Source: CAITWF01 sp038231575 (GTDB lineage: Bacteria > Verrucomicrobiota > Verrucomicrobiia > Opitutales > Opitutaceae). Taken from it: 64,000 nt of DNA. Below the pieces are notes generated by a model. It worked only from the letters and a program-made list of their open reading frames with translations, was not told the DNA's origin and ran no database searches. Positions 25,067 through 34,042 of this stretch are shown in pieces; position 1 is the stretch's first letter; every line of letters starts with the position of its first letter. The position numbers were made by a program, and so were the translations under genes. The stretch spans positions 15,632-79,631 of the forward strand of contig JBBRLB010000003.1 of the NCBI GenBank assembly GCA_038231575.1, written 5' to 3'.

Positions 25067-25813
25067 ATGACTGCCGACGCCTCCACCTCCGGCCGCACCC
25101 GTCTGCTGATGATCGACGACGACAAAAAACTTTGCCGGCTCGTGACCACGTATCTTGAACCGCTGGGCTTCGACGTCAGCGTCGCGCACACCGGGCCCGA
25201 GGGCGTGGAACGCGCGACGGCCGCCGACGCCGTCTGGCACGCCCTGCTCCTCGATGTGATGTTGCCCGGCATGGACGGTTTCGAGGTGCTCAAAAAAATT
25301 CGGGCGAAAAGCAACGTGCCCGTCCTGATGCTGACCGCGCGCGGCGACGAAACCGATCGGATCGTCGGGCTCGAGGTCGGGGCGGATGATTACGTGCCGA
25401 AAACATTTTCGACGCGGGAACTACTGGCGCGCATTCGGGCGGTGCTGCGCCGCAGTGCCGCAACCGCCGCCTCCGACGCTCCGATCGCCGCCCCGCCCAC
25501 GGAACTCGTCATCGGCGATCTCCACATTAATTTCGATGCGCGCTCGGCGGTGCTCGGCGCGACGCCACTGGTGCTCACCCCGGTGGAGTTCGACCTGCTC
25601 GCGAGCCTTGCGAAGGCGAAAGGCCGCATCAAATCGCGCGAGTCGCTCCTCGACGAGATCCGCGACCGGAATTACGACGTGTTCGATCGCTCGATCGACG
25701 TGCACATTTCGTCGCTGCGCAAAAAACTCGGCGACGATCCCAAGGAGCCGCGTTTCATCCGGACCGTGCGGTCCGCCGGCTACATGCTGCTCAATCCCGG
25801 TGCCACCACGTAG
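25067..25813 (+). CDS. OmpR/PhoB-family response regulator
   Basis: A 248-residue two-domain regulator starting at the ATG at 25067. The receiver domain has the acidic pocket MIDDD and the phospho-acceptor Asp63 in LLDVMLPGMD. The switch-lysine loop reads ADDYVPKTFS, where KPF is usual. The C-terminal winged helix (about 145-245) ends with the typical SIDVHISSLRKKLGDDP...RTVRSAGYMLL. Its likely partner kinase is at 36750-38234, on the far side of the YHYH genes. A CTTAAC box immediately upstream suggests self-regulation. It ends 9 bp from the convergent receiver gene. Confidence 0.93.
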   Translation: MTADASTSGRTRLLMIDDDKKLCRLVTTYLEPLGFDVSVAHTGPEGVERATAADAVWHALLLDVMLPGMDGFEVLKKIRAKSNVPVLMLTARGDETDRIVGLEVGADDYVPKTFSTRELLARIRAVLRRSAATAASDAPIAAPPTELVIGDLHINFDARSAVLGATPLVLTPVEFDLLASLAKAKGRIKSRESLLDEIRDRNYDVFDRSIDVHISSLRKKLGDDPKEPRFIRTVRSAGYMLLNPGATT

Positions 25814-25822
25814 AGGCGGCCC

Positions 25823-26185
25823 TCACGCCACGGCCGCCACCGCGAGCAGACTCCGCAATTGGGAGAGCGCGATGGGCTTGGCGACAACGCCGTCGACCTT
25901 GAGCCGGAGATATTTCTCGACCTGCGCCGCCGCCAGCGCGCCGGAAATCACGTAAATGCGGCCCGGAAAACCGCGGGCGCGCAAATTCTGCACCAGGCCG
26001 AGCCCATCCGTGACCGGCATGTGATGATCGGTGACCACAACGTCGAATGCTTCGTGATTGAGGCGATCGATCGCGGCGGCTCCGTGCGGTTCGCACGTTA
26101 CTTCCCAACCCAGAAGCGTGAGCAACTGGATCAAGGCACCGCGCAACATCTCGTCATCCTCGGCATAAAGGAGCCGTTTGTTCAT
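25823..26185 (-). CDS. Single-domain response regulator (CheY-like receiver)
   Basis: A 120-residue stand-alone receiver starting at the ATG at 26185. The acidic pair is in AEDDE, the phospho-acceptor is Asp53 in VVVTDHHMP, and the conserved Lys is in VVAKPIAL. There is no output domain. It probably relays phosphate or binds a partner. It lies between the convergent regulator and the YHYH gene, and could take part in the same pathway; that link is only positional. Confidence 0.9.
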   Translation of the reverse strand: MNKRLLYAEDDEMLRGALIQLLTLLGWEVTCEPHGAAAIDRLNHEAFDVVVTDHHMPVTDGLGLVQNLRARGFPGRIYVISGALAAAQVEKYLRLKVDGVVAKPIALSQLRSLLAVAAVA

Positions 26186-26256
26186 TCCCGCGGGCTGACA
26201 CGCGAAACGCCCCGTGGTTCACGGCCTCCCGGCAGGTCGCAAACCCTTACGAAGAT

Positions 26257-29200
26257 TTAGCGAACGACATAAAGTTCCACGATGACGGTGCCGGTCGTGC
26301 TCCCGGCACCGCCCACCACCGCAGTGTAGGCGCCGGCACTCAGCGAGACGAGAAGCACGGCGTCCTTGCTGCCCGTGGGCAGCGCAAACGCGCCCGCCTG
26401 CGCCGAAACCGGCGCGATGTCGGCAGCGTTGCTGGCATTGCCCCAGTCGTCGTTGCTCGCGACGATGGTGCTGCCCGAGTAGAGCGTGATCCGCGGATCG
26501 GGCAGCGTGCCGGGGACGCCGAAGACGGCGAGTCCCGGGCCGACTGCCCGGACGAGCATGCGCACGGCGCCCTCGCCCGCGATGACGAAGCCGGGAATCA
26601 GCACATCGTCGCCCGTGCCCACGAACGCGCGCGCCGAGGCGTTGATCAGCCGGGCCGACGTGTCGGCGGGCGCGCCATCGTAGACCTCGACCAACACGAC
26701 GCCACTGGTGCTGCTGCCGGACGCGGAGACGGGCGTGGTGTAGGTGCCCGGCGCGAGCGTCGTGACGATCGCAGCGTCGCCGCTGCCGGCGTTGAGCGGA
26801 AACGCCCCCGCCGCGGCGATGGCGGTCGTGTCGGCGGCGAGCCAATTGTCGTTGCTCGCGACAAGCGTCGACCCCGACATCAGGTCGAGCCGCGGATCGG
26901 CGAGCGCGCTCGCGAGGCCGAAACTGGCAAAGAGCGTCGGGCCCACCGCCCGCACGACAAGCCGCTTGCCCGCGCCTGATCCACCGAGGACGAACCCGAC
27001 GATGGGCGTGCCCGCGCTGCCACCGATGCGCGCGCGCACGGCGAGGTTCACGATACCCGCGGCGAGGGTCGCGGCCGCCGGCGCGCCGGCGGTGACCGTA
27101 AGCGTGGCCACCGAGCTCGTCACGAAGCCCGCACTGTTCGTGACGGTGCAGGAGAAGCCGCCCGCGTCCGCGGGTTGCGCCGACGCGATGGTGTAGCTGG
27201 CCGAGGTCGCGCCGGAAATCACGGCGCCATTCCGGGCCCATTGGTAACTCAGCGGCGCGGCGCCGCTCGCACCCACGGTGAACGTCGCGCCCGCGCCCGC
27301 CACGACGGTCACGCTCGCCGGCGGCGAGGTGATCGCCGGCGGGGGGTTGGCGCTGTTGACCGTGAGCGTCGCGGCGTTGCTCGTGACGCTGCCGGCGCTG
27401 TTCGTGACGACACAACTGTAACTGCCCGCGTCAGCCGACTGCGCGCTCGCGATCGAATAACTTGTGGCGGTGGCGCCCCCGATCGCGGCGACGCCTTTAT
27501 ACCACTGGTAGGTGAGCGGCGTGGCGCCGCTCGCCGCGAGGGTGAAGGTCGCGCTGCTGCCCGAGGCGACGCTCGCGCTCGCCGGTGAGAGCGTGATGGT
27601 CGGCGCGGCTGGGCTGCTCGACACCGCGAGGGCGGCGGCGTTGCTCGTCGCGCTGCCGACGCTGTTGGCGACCACGCACGCGTAACTGCCCGCATCCGCG
27701 GCTTGCGCGCTGGCGAGCGAATAGCTCGCGCTGGTCGCGCCGGAAATCGCGGCGCCGTTTTTCTGCCATTGATAGGTGAGCGGTGCCGTGCCGTTGGCGA
27801 CCACGGTGAGGGTCACGCTCGCACCCGTTGTCACACTGGCGCTGACGGGCTGCGACGCGATACTCGGCGCGACGGCGGCGCTCGTGACGGTGAGGCTCGC
27901 GGCGCTGCTCGTGGTCGAACCCGTGCTGTTGGTAACCACGCACGCGTAGCTGCCCCCGTCACCCGCCTGCACGCTCGCGATCGTGTAGCTCGCGCTGGTC
28001 GCGCCGCTGAGGGCGACGCCGGATTTTTGCCACTGGTAGGCCAGCGGTGCAGTCCCGCTCGCGGTAACCGTGAAGGTCGCGCTGCTGCCGGTCGTCACCG
28101 TCGCGTTCGCCGGCTGCGTGGTGATCGTGGGCGCCGTGGCGGGCGAATTCACGGTGAGGGTGGCGGCGTTGCTCGTCGCGCTGCCCAGACTGTTCGTCAC
28201 GACGCAGGAGTAGCTGCCGGAGTCCGCGACCTGCACGCCGGTGAGCGCATCGTTCGAGGTCGTCGCGCCCGGGAGCGCCGTCACACCTTTATACCATTGG
28301 TAAGTGAGCGGTGCGGTGCCGTTGGCCACGACGGTGAAAACCGCGCTGCCGCCAACGGCAACCGTCGCACTGGCCGGCTGCGTGGCGATACTCGGGGCGA
28401 CGGCGGCGGTGCTGACGGTGAGCGTCGCGGCATTCGTGCCGGTTGAGCCCGCGCTGTTGCTGACCACGCAAACATAACTCCCCGCATCCGTGCTCTGCGC
28501 GCTGGCGATCGAGTAAGTCGCCGCGGTGGCGCTGCTGATCGCGACGGAGTTTTTATACCATTGATAGGTCAGCGGCGCAGTGCCGCCCGCGAGCACGGTG
28601 AACGTCGCCGCGCTCCCCGCGGTCACGGTGGCGCTGGCCGGCTGCGTGGTGATGCCCGGCACCGTCGCGCCGGTCGTCACCGTGAGCGTCGCCGCAGTCG
28701 TGGTCGCGGAGCCGGCGCTGTTGGTCACGACGCAGGTGTAGCTGCCCGCGTCCGACGCCTGCGCACTCGCAATCGAATAACTCGCACTGGTCGCGCCAGA
28801 AATCGCCGCGCTGTTCTTGCTCCATTGGTAAGTCAGCGGCGTGGTCCCGCTCGCGGTCACCGTGAAGGTCGCGCCCGCTCCCGCGGCGATCGTCGCATTC
28901 GACGGCTGTCCCGTGATCGCGGGGGCGGTCGCGGTGCCGTTAACCGTGAGCGTGACGGCGTTGCTCGTGACCGAGCCGAGGCTGTTCACGACGGCGACAG
29001 AATAGCTGCCGCTATCGGCCGCCTGCGCGCTCGCGATCGTATAGCTCGCGCTCGCCGCGCCGCCGATGGCACTGCCGCCCTTAGACCACTGGTAGCTCAA
29101 GGGCGCGGTGCCACTCGCGACGACCGTAAAAGTCACGCTTGAACCAACCGCCACCGTCTGGCCTGCCGGCTGCGTGGTGATCGAAGGCGCGACGCTCGCG

Positions 29201-31023
29201 GAGTTGACGGTGAGGGTCGCGGCGTTGCTGGTGGTTGAGCCGACGGAATTGGTGACGGTGACCGTGTAGCTGCCGGCATCGGACAGCGCCGGGCTCACGA
29301 TGGAGTAGCTGGCGCTGGTCGCGCCCGAAATCGCCGCGCCGGCTTTTTTCCACTGGTAACTCAGCGTGCCGGTGCCAGTGGCCACGACAGTGAATGTGAC
29401 GCTGTTGCCTACCGTCACCGTCGCGTTCGCCGGGTGGGTCGTGATCGACGGGGCTGTCGCGGGCGTGCCGTAGAGGACGCTGGCAGTTTTGCCGACGGGT
29501 GTGCCGTAGGTGCCGCCAGAATCGTAGGTCGCGAGGGCGGTGAGTGTGACGCGATAGTAATTCGTGTTTGTCGTCGCGGTGAAATTCGTCGTGAGGCCGC
29601 CACTCGTCGTCGTGGACGACAGCGTGGTCCACGTGGAGTTGTCCGGCGACGATTCGATCTTATAGGTCGCGCCTTCGGCGGAATTCCACGCGAGGGCGAC
29701 GTTACTGCCCGAAGCCGCAGCGGTGACGGTGATCGCGCTGGCCGGACCGGCGTCGGCATATTCGGTCACGGACTCGCTGATGCTGTTGACGGTGCCCTGG
29801 CCCACGGCTGCGGTGCCGAAATACTCCTGGTTGATCACGTCGGGAAACACGGTGTTGCCGCTCGCATCGATCGTCACGAAGTAGGCGTAGGTGCCGCTGG
29901 GGTATTCGGGCGTGACGCAATAGCGGACGTTCTGGCGATTGAGATCAAAGTCGACGCCCTGGGTCCGACCGAGGTCGCCGAGATATTCGTAGTCCTCGGC
30001 AAACGCGCCGATTGAACAGGTCTTCGTCGTCGGCCCGAGCGCGTAGGTCGCGGTCGTGGTCGGGCCGTATTGGCTCGCCGAAAGCGTGGCGCTGATCCCC
30101 TGCACACTCGCCGACCACACTGGCAACGTGTGGCGGCCCGTGATCGCGAGATCGACGGTGCCGTTGGCGGTGGCGTTGGTCGCGTCGCGTTTCACGAAGC
30201 CCGTCGTCATCCGGCGAATCCCGCTCGTGGCGTCAGTGGCCGTCGAGTAGCCGTAAGGTCCGTAGATCGGCAGGCCGTCATTCGCCCAGCCGATGATCGG
30301 CGAGTGCGTGGTCGGCGTGGCTTCGCTGTAGGTTTTCGCCGCGGAGTTGTAGGTGACGTTATCGCCGAGCTGGTAGCGCAGCGCTTTCGGATTGATGTGA
30401 TTGTGGTAGGCGCCGTTGCTCGGCTGGTGGCCGTTGGCGGGATCAAAGTTGAACGTCTCCGCGACGCCCGCGAGGCGGTTCCAAATGCCGTCGCCGCTCA
30501 TCGAGATGGTGGCGCTGCTCGCGGTGGAGCTGCTGTTGGCGTAGGACTGCGCATCGCCATTCTGCCACACGAACACGCCATTCACGAGCACGCCGCCGTT
30601 GCCGTTGTTCTTCTGCTTCGTCGTCGGGATCGACGCCGTGCGCGGGATGCGATGGATCGCGGCGCGGTTCGCCGGCCATGAGGTGTAGGTCTGGTTGTTC
30701 GGCGTAAGCCAGTTTCCCATCGTGTAACTCGCGAGGCCCGTCGTCTGGATGTAGACGTAGTTCGTCGAGTAGGCCACGCGCTGGACGTCCGAGTAGGTCA
30801 CAGTCGAGACGCCGCCGCCGCCGTTGGTCAGACCGGCGCTCGGCCAGGTGGTCACCGTCGTGCCCGAGGTGAATTTCGCGGCCGTCTCATAAACGCGCGC
30901 GTATTGTGCGGAATTCGCCGTGCGCCAGGTCGTGATGTGCGGGTCGGTGACCTGCGCACGCGCCGTCCCAAGCATGAACGCGGTGAAGGAAAATAAACGA
31001 AACGCGAGGCGGCAAATCGACAT
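26257..31023 (-). CDS. Secreted YHYH-domain protein with nine Ig-like repeats
   Basis: A 1588-residue protein starting at the ATG at 31023, with a signal peptide (MSICRLAFRLFSFTAFMLGTARA). Residues about 24-430 form a YHYH domain: AYHNHINPKALRYQLGDN is followed by HSPIIGWANDGLPIYGPYGYST. A fibronectin-like segment comes next. Nine Ig-like domains of about 88 residues each then follow (TQPASATV...LTYQWYKN...DAGSYSCVVTNS). The C-terminus is a tandem module (RAVGPTLFASFG...NDNWLAAD and RAVGPGLAVFG...NDDWGNAS) shared with three other proteins in the window. A CTTAAC box lies about 43 bp upstream of the start. The YHYH function is not established; clustered His/Tyr may bind metal. Confidence 0.87.
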   Translation of the reverse strand: MSICRLAFRLFSFTAFMLGTARAQVTDPHITTWRTANSAQYARVYETAAKFTSGTTVTTWPSAGLTNGGGGVSTVTYSDVQRVAYSTNYVYIQTTGLASYTMGNWLTPNNQTYTSWPANRAAIHRIPRTASIPTTKQKNNGNGGVLVNGVFVWQNGDAQSYANSSSTASSATISMSGDGIWNRLAGVAETFNFDPANGHQPSNGAYHNHINPKALRYQLGDNVTYNSAAKTYSEATPTTHSPIIGWANDGLPIYGPYGYSTATDATSGIRRMTTGFVKRDATNATANGTVDLAITGRHTLPVWSASVQGISATLSASQYGPTTTATYALGPTTKTCSIGAFAEDYEYLGDLGRTQGVDFDLNRQNVRYCVTPEYPSGTYAYFVTIDASGNTVFPDVINQEYFGTAAVGQGTVNSISESVTEYADAGPASAITVTAAASGSNVALAWNSAEGATYKIESSPDNSTWTTLSSTTTSGGLTTNFTATTNTNYYRVTLTALATYDSGGTYGTPVGKTASVLYGTPATAPSITTHPANATVTVGNSVTFTVVATGTGTLSYQWKKAGAAISGATSASYSIVSPALSDAGSYTVTVTNSVGSTTSNAATLTVNSASVAPSITTQPAGQTVAVGSSVTFTVVASGTAPLSYQWSKGGSAIGGAASASYTIASAQAADSGSYSVAVVNSLGSVTSNAVTLTVNGTATAPAITGQPSNATIAAGAGATFTVTASGTTPLTYQWSKNSAAISGATSASYSIASAQASDAGSYTCVVTNSAGSATTTAATLTVTTGATVPGITTQPASATVTAGSAATFTVLAGGTAPLTYQWYKNSVAISSATAATYSIASAQSTDAGSYVCVVSNSAGSTGTNAATLTVSTAAVAPSIATQPASATVAVGGSAVFTVVANGTAPLTYQWYKGVTALPGATTSNDALTGVQVADSGSYSCVVTNSLGSATSNAATLTVNSPATAPTITTQPANATVTTGSSATFTVTASGTAPLAYQWQKSGVALSGATSASYTIASVQAGDGGSYACVVTNSTGSTTSSAASLTVTSAAVAPSIASQPVSASVTTGASVTLTVVANGTAPLTYQWQKNGAAISGATSASYSLASAQAADAGSYACVVANSVGSATSNAAALAVSSSPAAPTITLSPASASVASGSSATFTLAASGATPLTYQWYKGVAAIGGATATSYSIASAQSADAGSYSCVVTNSAGSVTSNAATLTVNSANPPPAITSPPASVTVVAGAGATFTVGASGAAPLSYQWARNGAVISGATSASYTIASAQPADAGGFSCTVTNSAGFVTSSVATLTVTAGAPAAATLAAGIVNLAVRARIGGSAGTPIVGFVLGGSGAGKRLVVRAVGPTLFASFGLASALADPRLDLMSGSTLVASNDNWLAADTTAIAAAGAFPLNAGSGDAAIVTTLAPGTYTTPVSASGSSTSGVVLVEVYDGAPADTSARLINASARAFVGTGDDVLIPGFVIAGEGAVRMLVRAVGPGLAVFGVPGTLPDPRITLYSGSTIVASNDDWGNASNAADIAPVSAQAGAFALPTGSKDAVLLVSLSAGAYTAVVGGAGSTTGTVIVELYVVR
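27085..29455 (-). repeat. Nine tandem Ig-domain repeats of about 263 bp
   Basis: The DNA coding for the nine Ig-like domains of the YHYH protein forms imperfect tandem repeats of about 263 bp. Each copy contains a conserved stretch for the YQW motif and one for the SYSCVVTNS strand. The similarity between neighbours suggests expansion by unequal recombination. Confidence 0.8.
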
Positions 31024-31065
31024 GATGGAAGCGGCGGGAAGCCGCGCCCATTTCACCAGCGCGGC

Positions 31066-31114
31066 GTTAAGTGCGTGTGAGAAGAAGGGTGAAAATTGTT
31101 AAGGTTGCGTTAAG
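31066..31114. promoter_or_regulatory. CTTAAC direct-repeat box, copy b
   Basis: GTTAAG hexamers at 31066, 31098 and 31109 repeat the layout of copy a: one hexamer, then 32 bp later a pair 11 bp apart. The box lies between the stop of the upstream YHYH gene (31124) and the start of the next (31023), so this gene probably also has its own promoter. Confidence 0.7.
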
Positions 31115-31123
31115 GCCGCATCA

Positions 31124-34042
31124 TCAGGGCACGACGTAGATTTCTACGAGGGCGGTGCCGGTGGTGCTGCTCACGCCGCTGATCGTCGCGGTGTAGCTGC
31201 CAGCGGAGAGCGTGACGAGCAGCGCGGCGTCGCGACTGCCGCTCGTGAAGGCAAACGCGCCCGTGCTCACGGCGGCGGCCGCGATCGCGGTGGCGTTGGT
31301 GGCGCTGGACCAGTTGTCGTTCGTGCCGATGACGTTCGTGCCGGAGTAGAGCGTGAGCTGCGGATCGGCGAGGACGCCGGTCAGCCCGAAGGCCGTGAGC
31401 GCGGGGCCGGCGGCACGGATGAGGAGCGTGATCGTGCCGGAGCCGCTGACCACGAAACCGGGGATGAGAACGCTCTCACCCGTGCCAACGAAGGCGCGCG
31501 TGCTGGCGTTGATGAGTGCGACCGAGGACGAGGTGTCGGCGTCGTAGAACTCAAGCAACGTCACGCCGCTGCCACCGCCCGCGCCGACGACGGCGGAATA
31601 CGCTCCGGCCGGAAGCGTCGCGACGGTCGCGGCGTCCTTGCTGCCGCCCGTGAGTGCGAACGCGCCGACCGCAGTAAACGTCGCGCTGTCGGCGGCGAGC
31701 CAGTTGTCGTTCACGGCGGCGTTGGTGTTCGTCGCGTTCGAGACGAGCGTAAGACTCGGGTCGGCGAGTGTGCCTCCGACTCCGAAGTTCGCGAGGCCGG
31801 GGCCGATGGCGCGGGCGAGGATTTTCTTCGAGCCGCTGCCAGCGATCACAAAGCCGGCGATGGGCACGCCCGCGTTGCCGCCGACTTGGGCACGCGTGGC
31901 GAGGTTGATCACGCGCGCGCCGCCGCTGCCGGCGGGGGTGGCCGACGGGCTGCGCACGACGAGGACGGGATACCGGGTCGCATACGGCGCGAAGCTGACG
32001 GTGCCTTGGAAGCTGCGCGTGGCGTTTGCGATCGTATCGAGGCCGAACTCGACGACCCAGGCCTGCGTCGGCACCGACGCGCGCACGCTCGTGGCCGACC
32101 AGCAGGCGGACGCGGCGATGGCGGGAAAGAGCGTGCGATTGAGACTGGCAACGGCGTCGGTCGCCTTGGTCGCGGAGGCACGCGCGATGTCCACGAGCGA
32201 CTGGAGTTCCTTGACGTTGGGAACGCGCCAGTCGGAGTAGCCGGCGAGCACGAGCGTCTCCGCATAGGTGAGCGAGTCCGACCACGCGAGTGGTGCCGAG
32301 GGGGCCTGCGCCCACATGAGGCCGGTGTCGAGGTCGGTGATCGTGCCGTCGTGGTTGTTGAGATAATTGTGCCCGAGGGAGGGCGCGGCGCCGCGCACGT
32401 AGCGCGCATGAATCCGCTGCGTGCCGCCGGCGGAAAGCGTGTCTGTCTTCAGCTGCGGGGCGAGGCCGCCGGCAGCGCTCGTGGCCCAAGCCCGGGCGTT
32501 GTCCCCAGAGTAGAGATCGCTGGTCCAGAAATATCCGGGCGCGCCAGCCGCATTGCTGGCAAAATAAACGGGATCGAGCGCGAGGGCGGAGTTGTAATTG
32601 AGCAGGCTGAACGATTCCTGCGCGGTCGGCAGCCGCCAGTCGGTGAAGCCGCCGAGCGTGGCGGGCGCAGAGCGGAGCGCGGCCTCCCACGTCATCTCGC
32701 CGCTGTCGGTCTTCTGCCAAACGAGGCCGGTGACGTTGTCGAGGATCGTGCCGTCGCCGCGATCGGTGAACGACGGGGCGTTGATCGTGTAGTCGGAATC
32801 TTCGCCGAAAACGGGCGTCGCATCGAGCGTCTGGCCGGTGTCGGGAAGTTTTTTCAACGCACTCGCCGCCGCCGGATAGCCGTTGAAGCGCGCGGCGCTG
32901 GTGTAAGTTTCGCGCCCGCCGCCGCGCTGGACCGCAACGGTGTGGGCCACGCGATCGATCTGCCACGCGACGGTGAACGTCGCGCCGTTCAGCGTGTAGG
33001 TGAGCACGAACTGATCGGTAGCCGGTCGCGCGAAGCCCGTGATGACGGCCCCGGTGAGCGGCGATCCTGCGGGCGAGACGGGGCTGACCTCGGGCTGGCC
33101 ATCGACCTGACTACCGTAGTTCACGACCGTGCCGTGAAACGACTCCATGAGATACGGACTCTGCGGACCCGCCGTCGCATTCCCGCGCGCGTGATAATGA
33201 TAACCCCAACTGTTCCCGAGATCGTGGCCGCCGTCGCGATCGAGCGCCTGCACGGCGGAGCCATCGGGCTCGACATAGCCGTAGAGCGGATAGCCATCGA
33301 GCGCCCACGCGATCGGGAGCGCCGGCCCAAGCACCGCACTGAGATGCGTCGGCGCGATGTGATAGTGATAATCGTCGGCGCGGCCGCAGTGACCGCCGTA
33401 GCGATCGAGTTCGCCAAGTTCGTAGGAGACGCGCCCGGTGTTGTTGCGCGGGTTGAAAATCGGAATGCCATTCGCGGCGATCGCGATCGCGCCACGCTGA
33501 AAATTATCCGCTGAGATCGCGAGGTGCGCGGCGGAGGGGGCCGGCACGAGCGGAAGTTTCCAGACGTTGGGCTGACCGAAGCCGAGCGAGGCGCGGTCGC
33601 TCTCGGGATTCGTGACATGGCCGAAGTAACCGGCCGGCATCGGCAACTGCTGCTGCCAGGTGGTGATGCCCACCATCGGCAGGGGCATCAAAACCGGATC
33701 GGGCATCGCCTCGGACTCGACGTAAAACGCCGCAGCATCAGCGTAGAACCGCACCCCGGGCTTGAACGGTGCAAAGCTCGAGAGCAGCAGCGCGCCATTG
33801 CCCGGCGGCGCGATCCCTGTCGCGCGCCCAGGTGCGGCCGCCGTCGCCGCCGCGATTTCGCGCGCGATCTGCGGCTGCGCGGCTCGCCATTGGGCGAGCA
33901 GCTCAGGATCCGTGGTCGGATCGGCATCGCCGTGAAACGGATGCGCGTGCCCGACCAAGCCAAGCGCCGCGCCGCCGGTCGCAAACACGCACCGCCGCAA
34001 GCTCCGCCACGTCCACCGAAGGCGCGCGCAAAATTTTATCAC
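31124..34042 (-). CDS. Secreted YHYH protein with two Lcl/DUF1566 domains
   Basis: A 972-residue protein. The start is GTG at 34042, overlapping the stop of the upstream gene as GTGA, so the two are translationally coupled. A twin-Arg-free hydrophobic leader ends near GHAHP. The YHYH motif occurs twice, as DDYHYH (223-228) and YHYH (281-284). It is followed by two Lcl/DUF1566 domains (TGLVWQKTDSGEMTWEAAL...DWRLPTAQE and TGLMWAQAP...DWRVPNVKE, about 415-705). The C-terminus is the tandem RA.GP.L module. All parts point to an extracellular location. The combination of YHYH with Lcl domains is unusual and its function is unknown. Confidence 0.87.
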   Translation of the reverse strand: MIKFCARLRWTWRSLRRCVFATGGAALGLVGHAHPFHGDADPTTDPELLAQWRAAQPQIAREIAAATAAAPGRATGIAPPGNGALLLSSFAPFKPGVRFYADAAAFYVESEAMPDPVLMPLPMVGITTWQQQLPMPAGYFGHVTNPESDRASLGFGQPNVWKLPLVPAPSAAHLAISADNFQRGAIAIAANGIPIFNPRNNTGRVSYELGELDRYGGHCGRADDYHYHIAPTHLSAVLGPALPIAWALDGYPLYGYVEPDGSAVQALDRDGGHDLGNSWGYHYHARGNATAGPQSPYLMESFHGTVVNYGSQVDGQPEVSPVSPAGSPLTGAVITGFARPATDQFVLTYTLNGATFTVAWQIDRVAHTVAVQRGGGRETYTSAARFNGYPAAASALKKLPDTGQTLDATPVFGEDSDYTINAPSFTDRGDGTILDNVTGLVWQKTDSGEMTWEAALRSAPATLGGFTDWRLPTAQESFSLLNYNSALALDPVYFASNAAGAPGYFWTSDLYSGDNARAWATSAAGGLAPQLKTDTLSAGGTQRIHARYVRGAAPSLGHNYLNNHDGTITDLDTGLMWAQAPSAPLAWSDSLTYAETLVLAGYSDWRVPNVKELQSLVDIARASATKATDAVASLNRTLFPAIAASACWSATSVRASVPTQAWVVEFGLDTIANATRSFQGTVSFAPYATRYPVLVVRSPSATPAGSGGARVINLATRAQVGGNAGVPIAGFVIAGSGSKKILARAIGPGLANFGVGGTLADPSLTLVSNATNTNAAVNDNWLAADSATFTAVGAFALTGGSKDAATVATLPAGAYSAVVGAGGGSGVTLLEFYDADTSSSVALINASTRAFVGTGESVLIPGFVVSGSGTITLLIRAAGPALTAFGLTGVLADPQLTLYSGTNVIGTNDNWSSATNATAIAAAAVSTGAFAFTSGSRDAALLVTLSAGSYTATISGVSSTTGTALVEIYVVP

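Noticed and set aside
24943..25314. N-terminal extension of the MbnP-MbnH-like protein
   Set aside because: The extension would run antisense through the regulator gene and put 120 residues before a clear signal peptide; the ATG at 24942 is better.
27085..29455. Possible CRISPR-like or minisatellite array
   Set aside because: The repeat unit is about 263 bp, stays in frame and encodes Ig-like domains; there are no short repeats with unique spacers.
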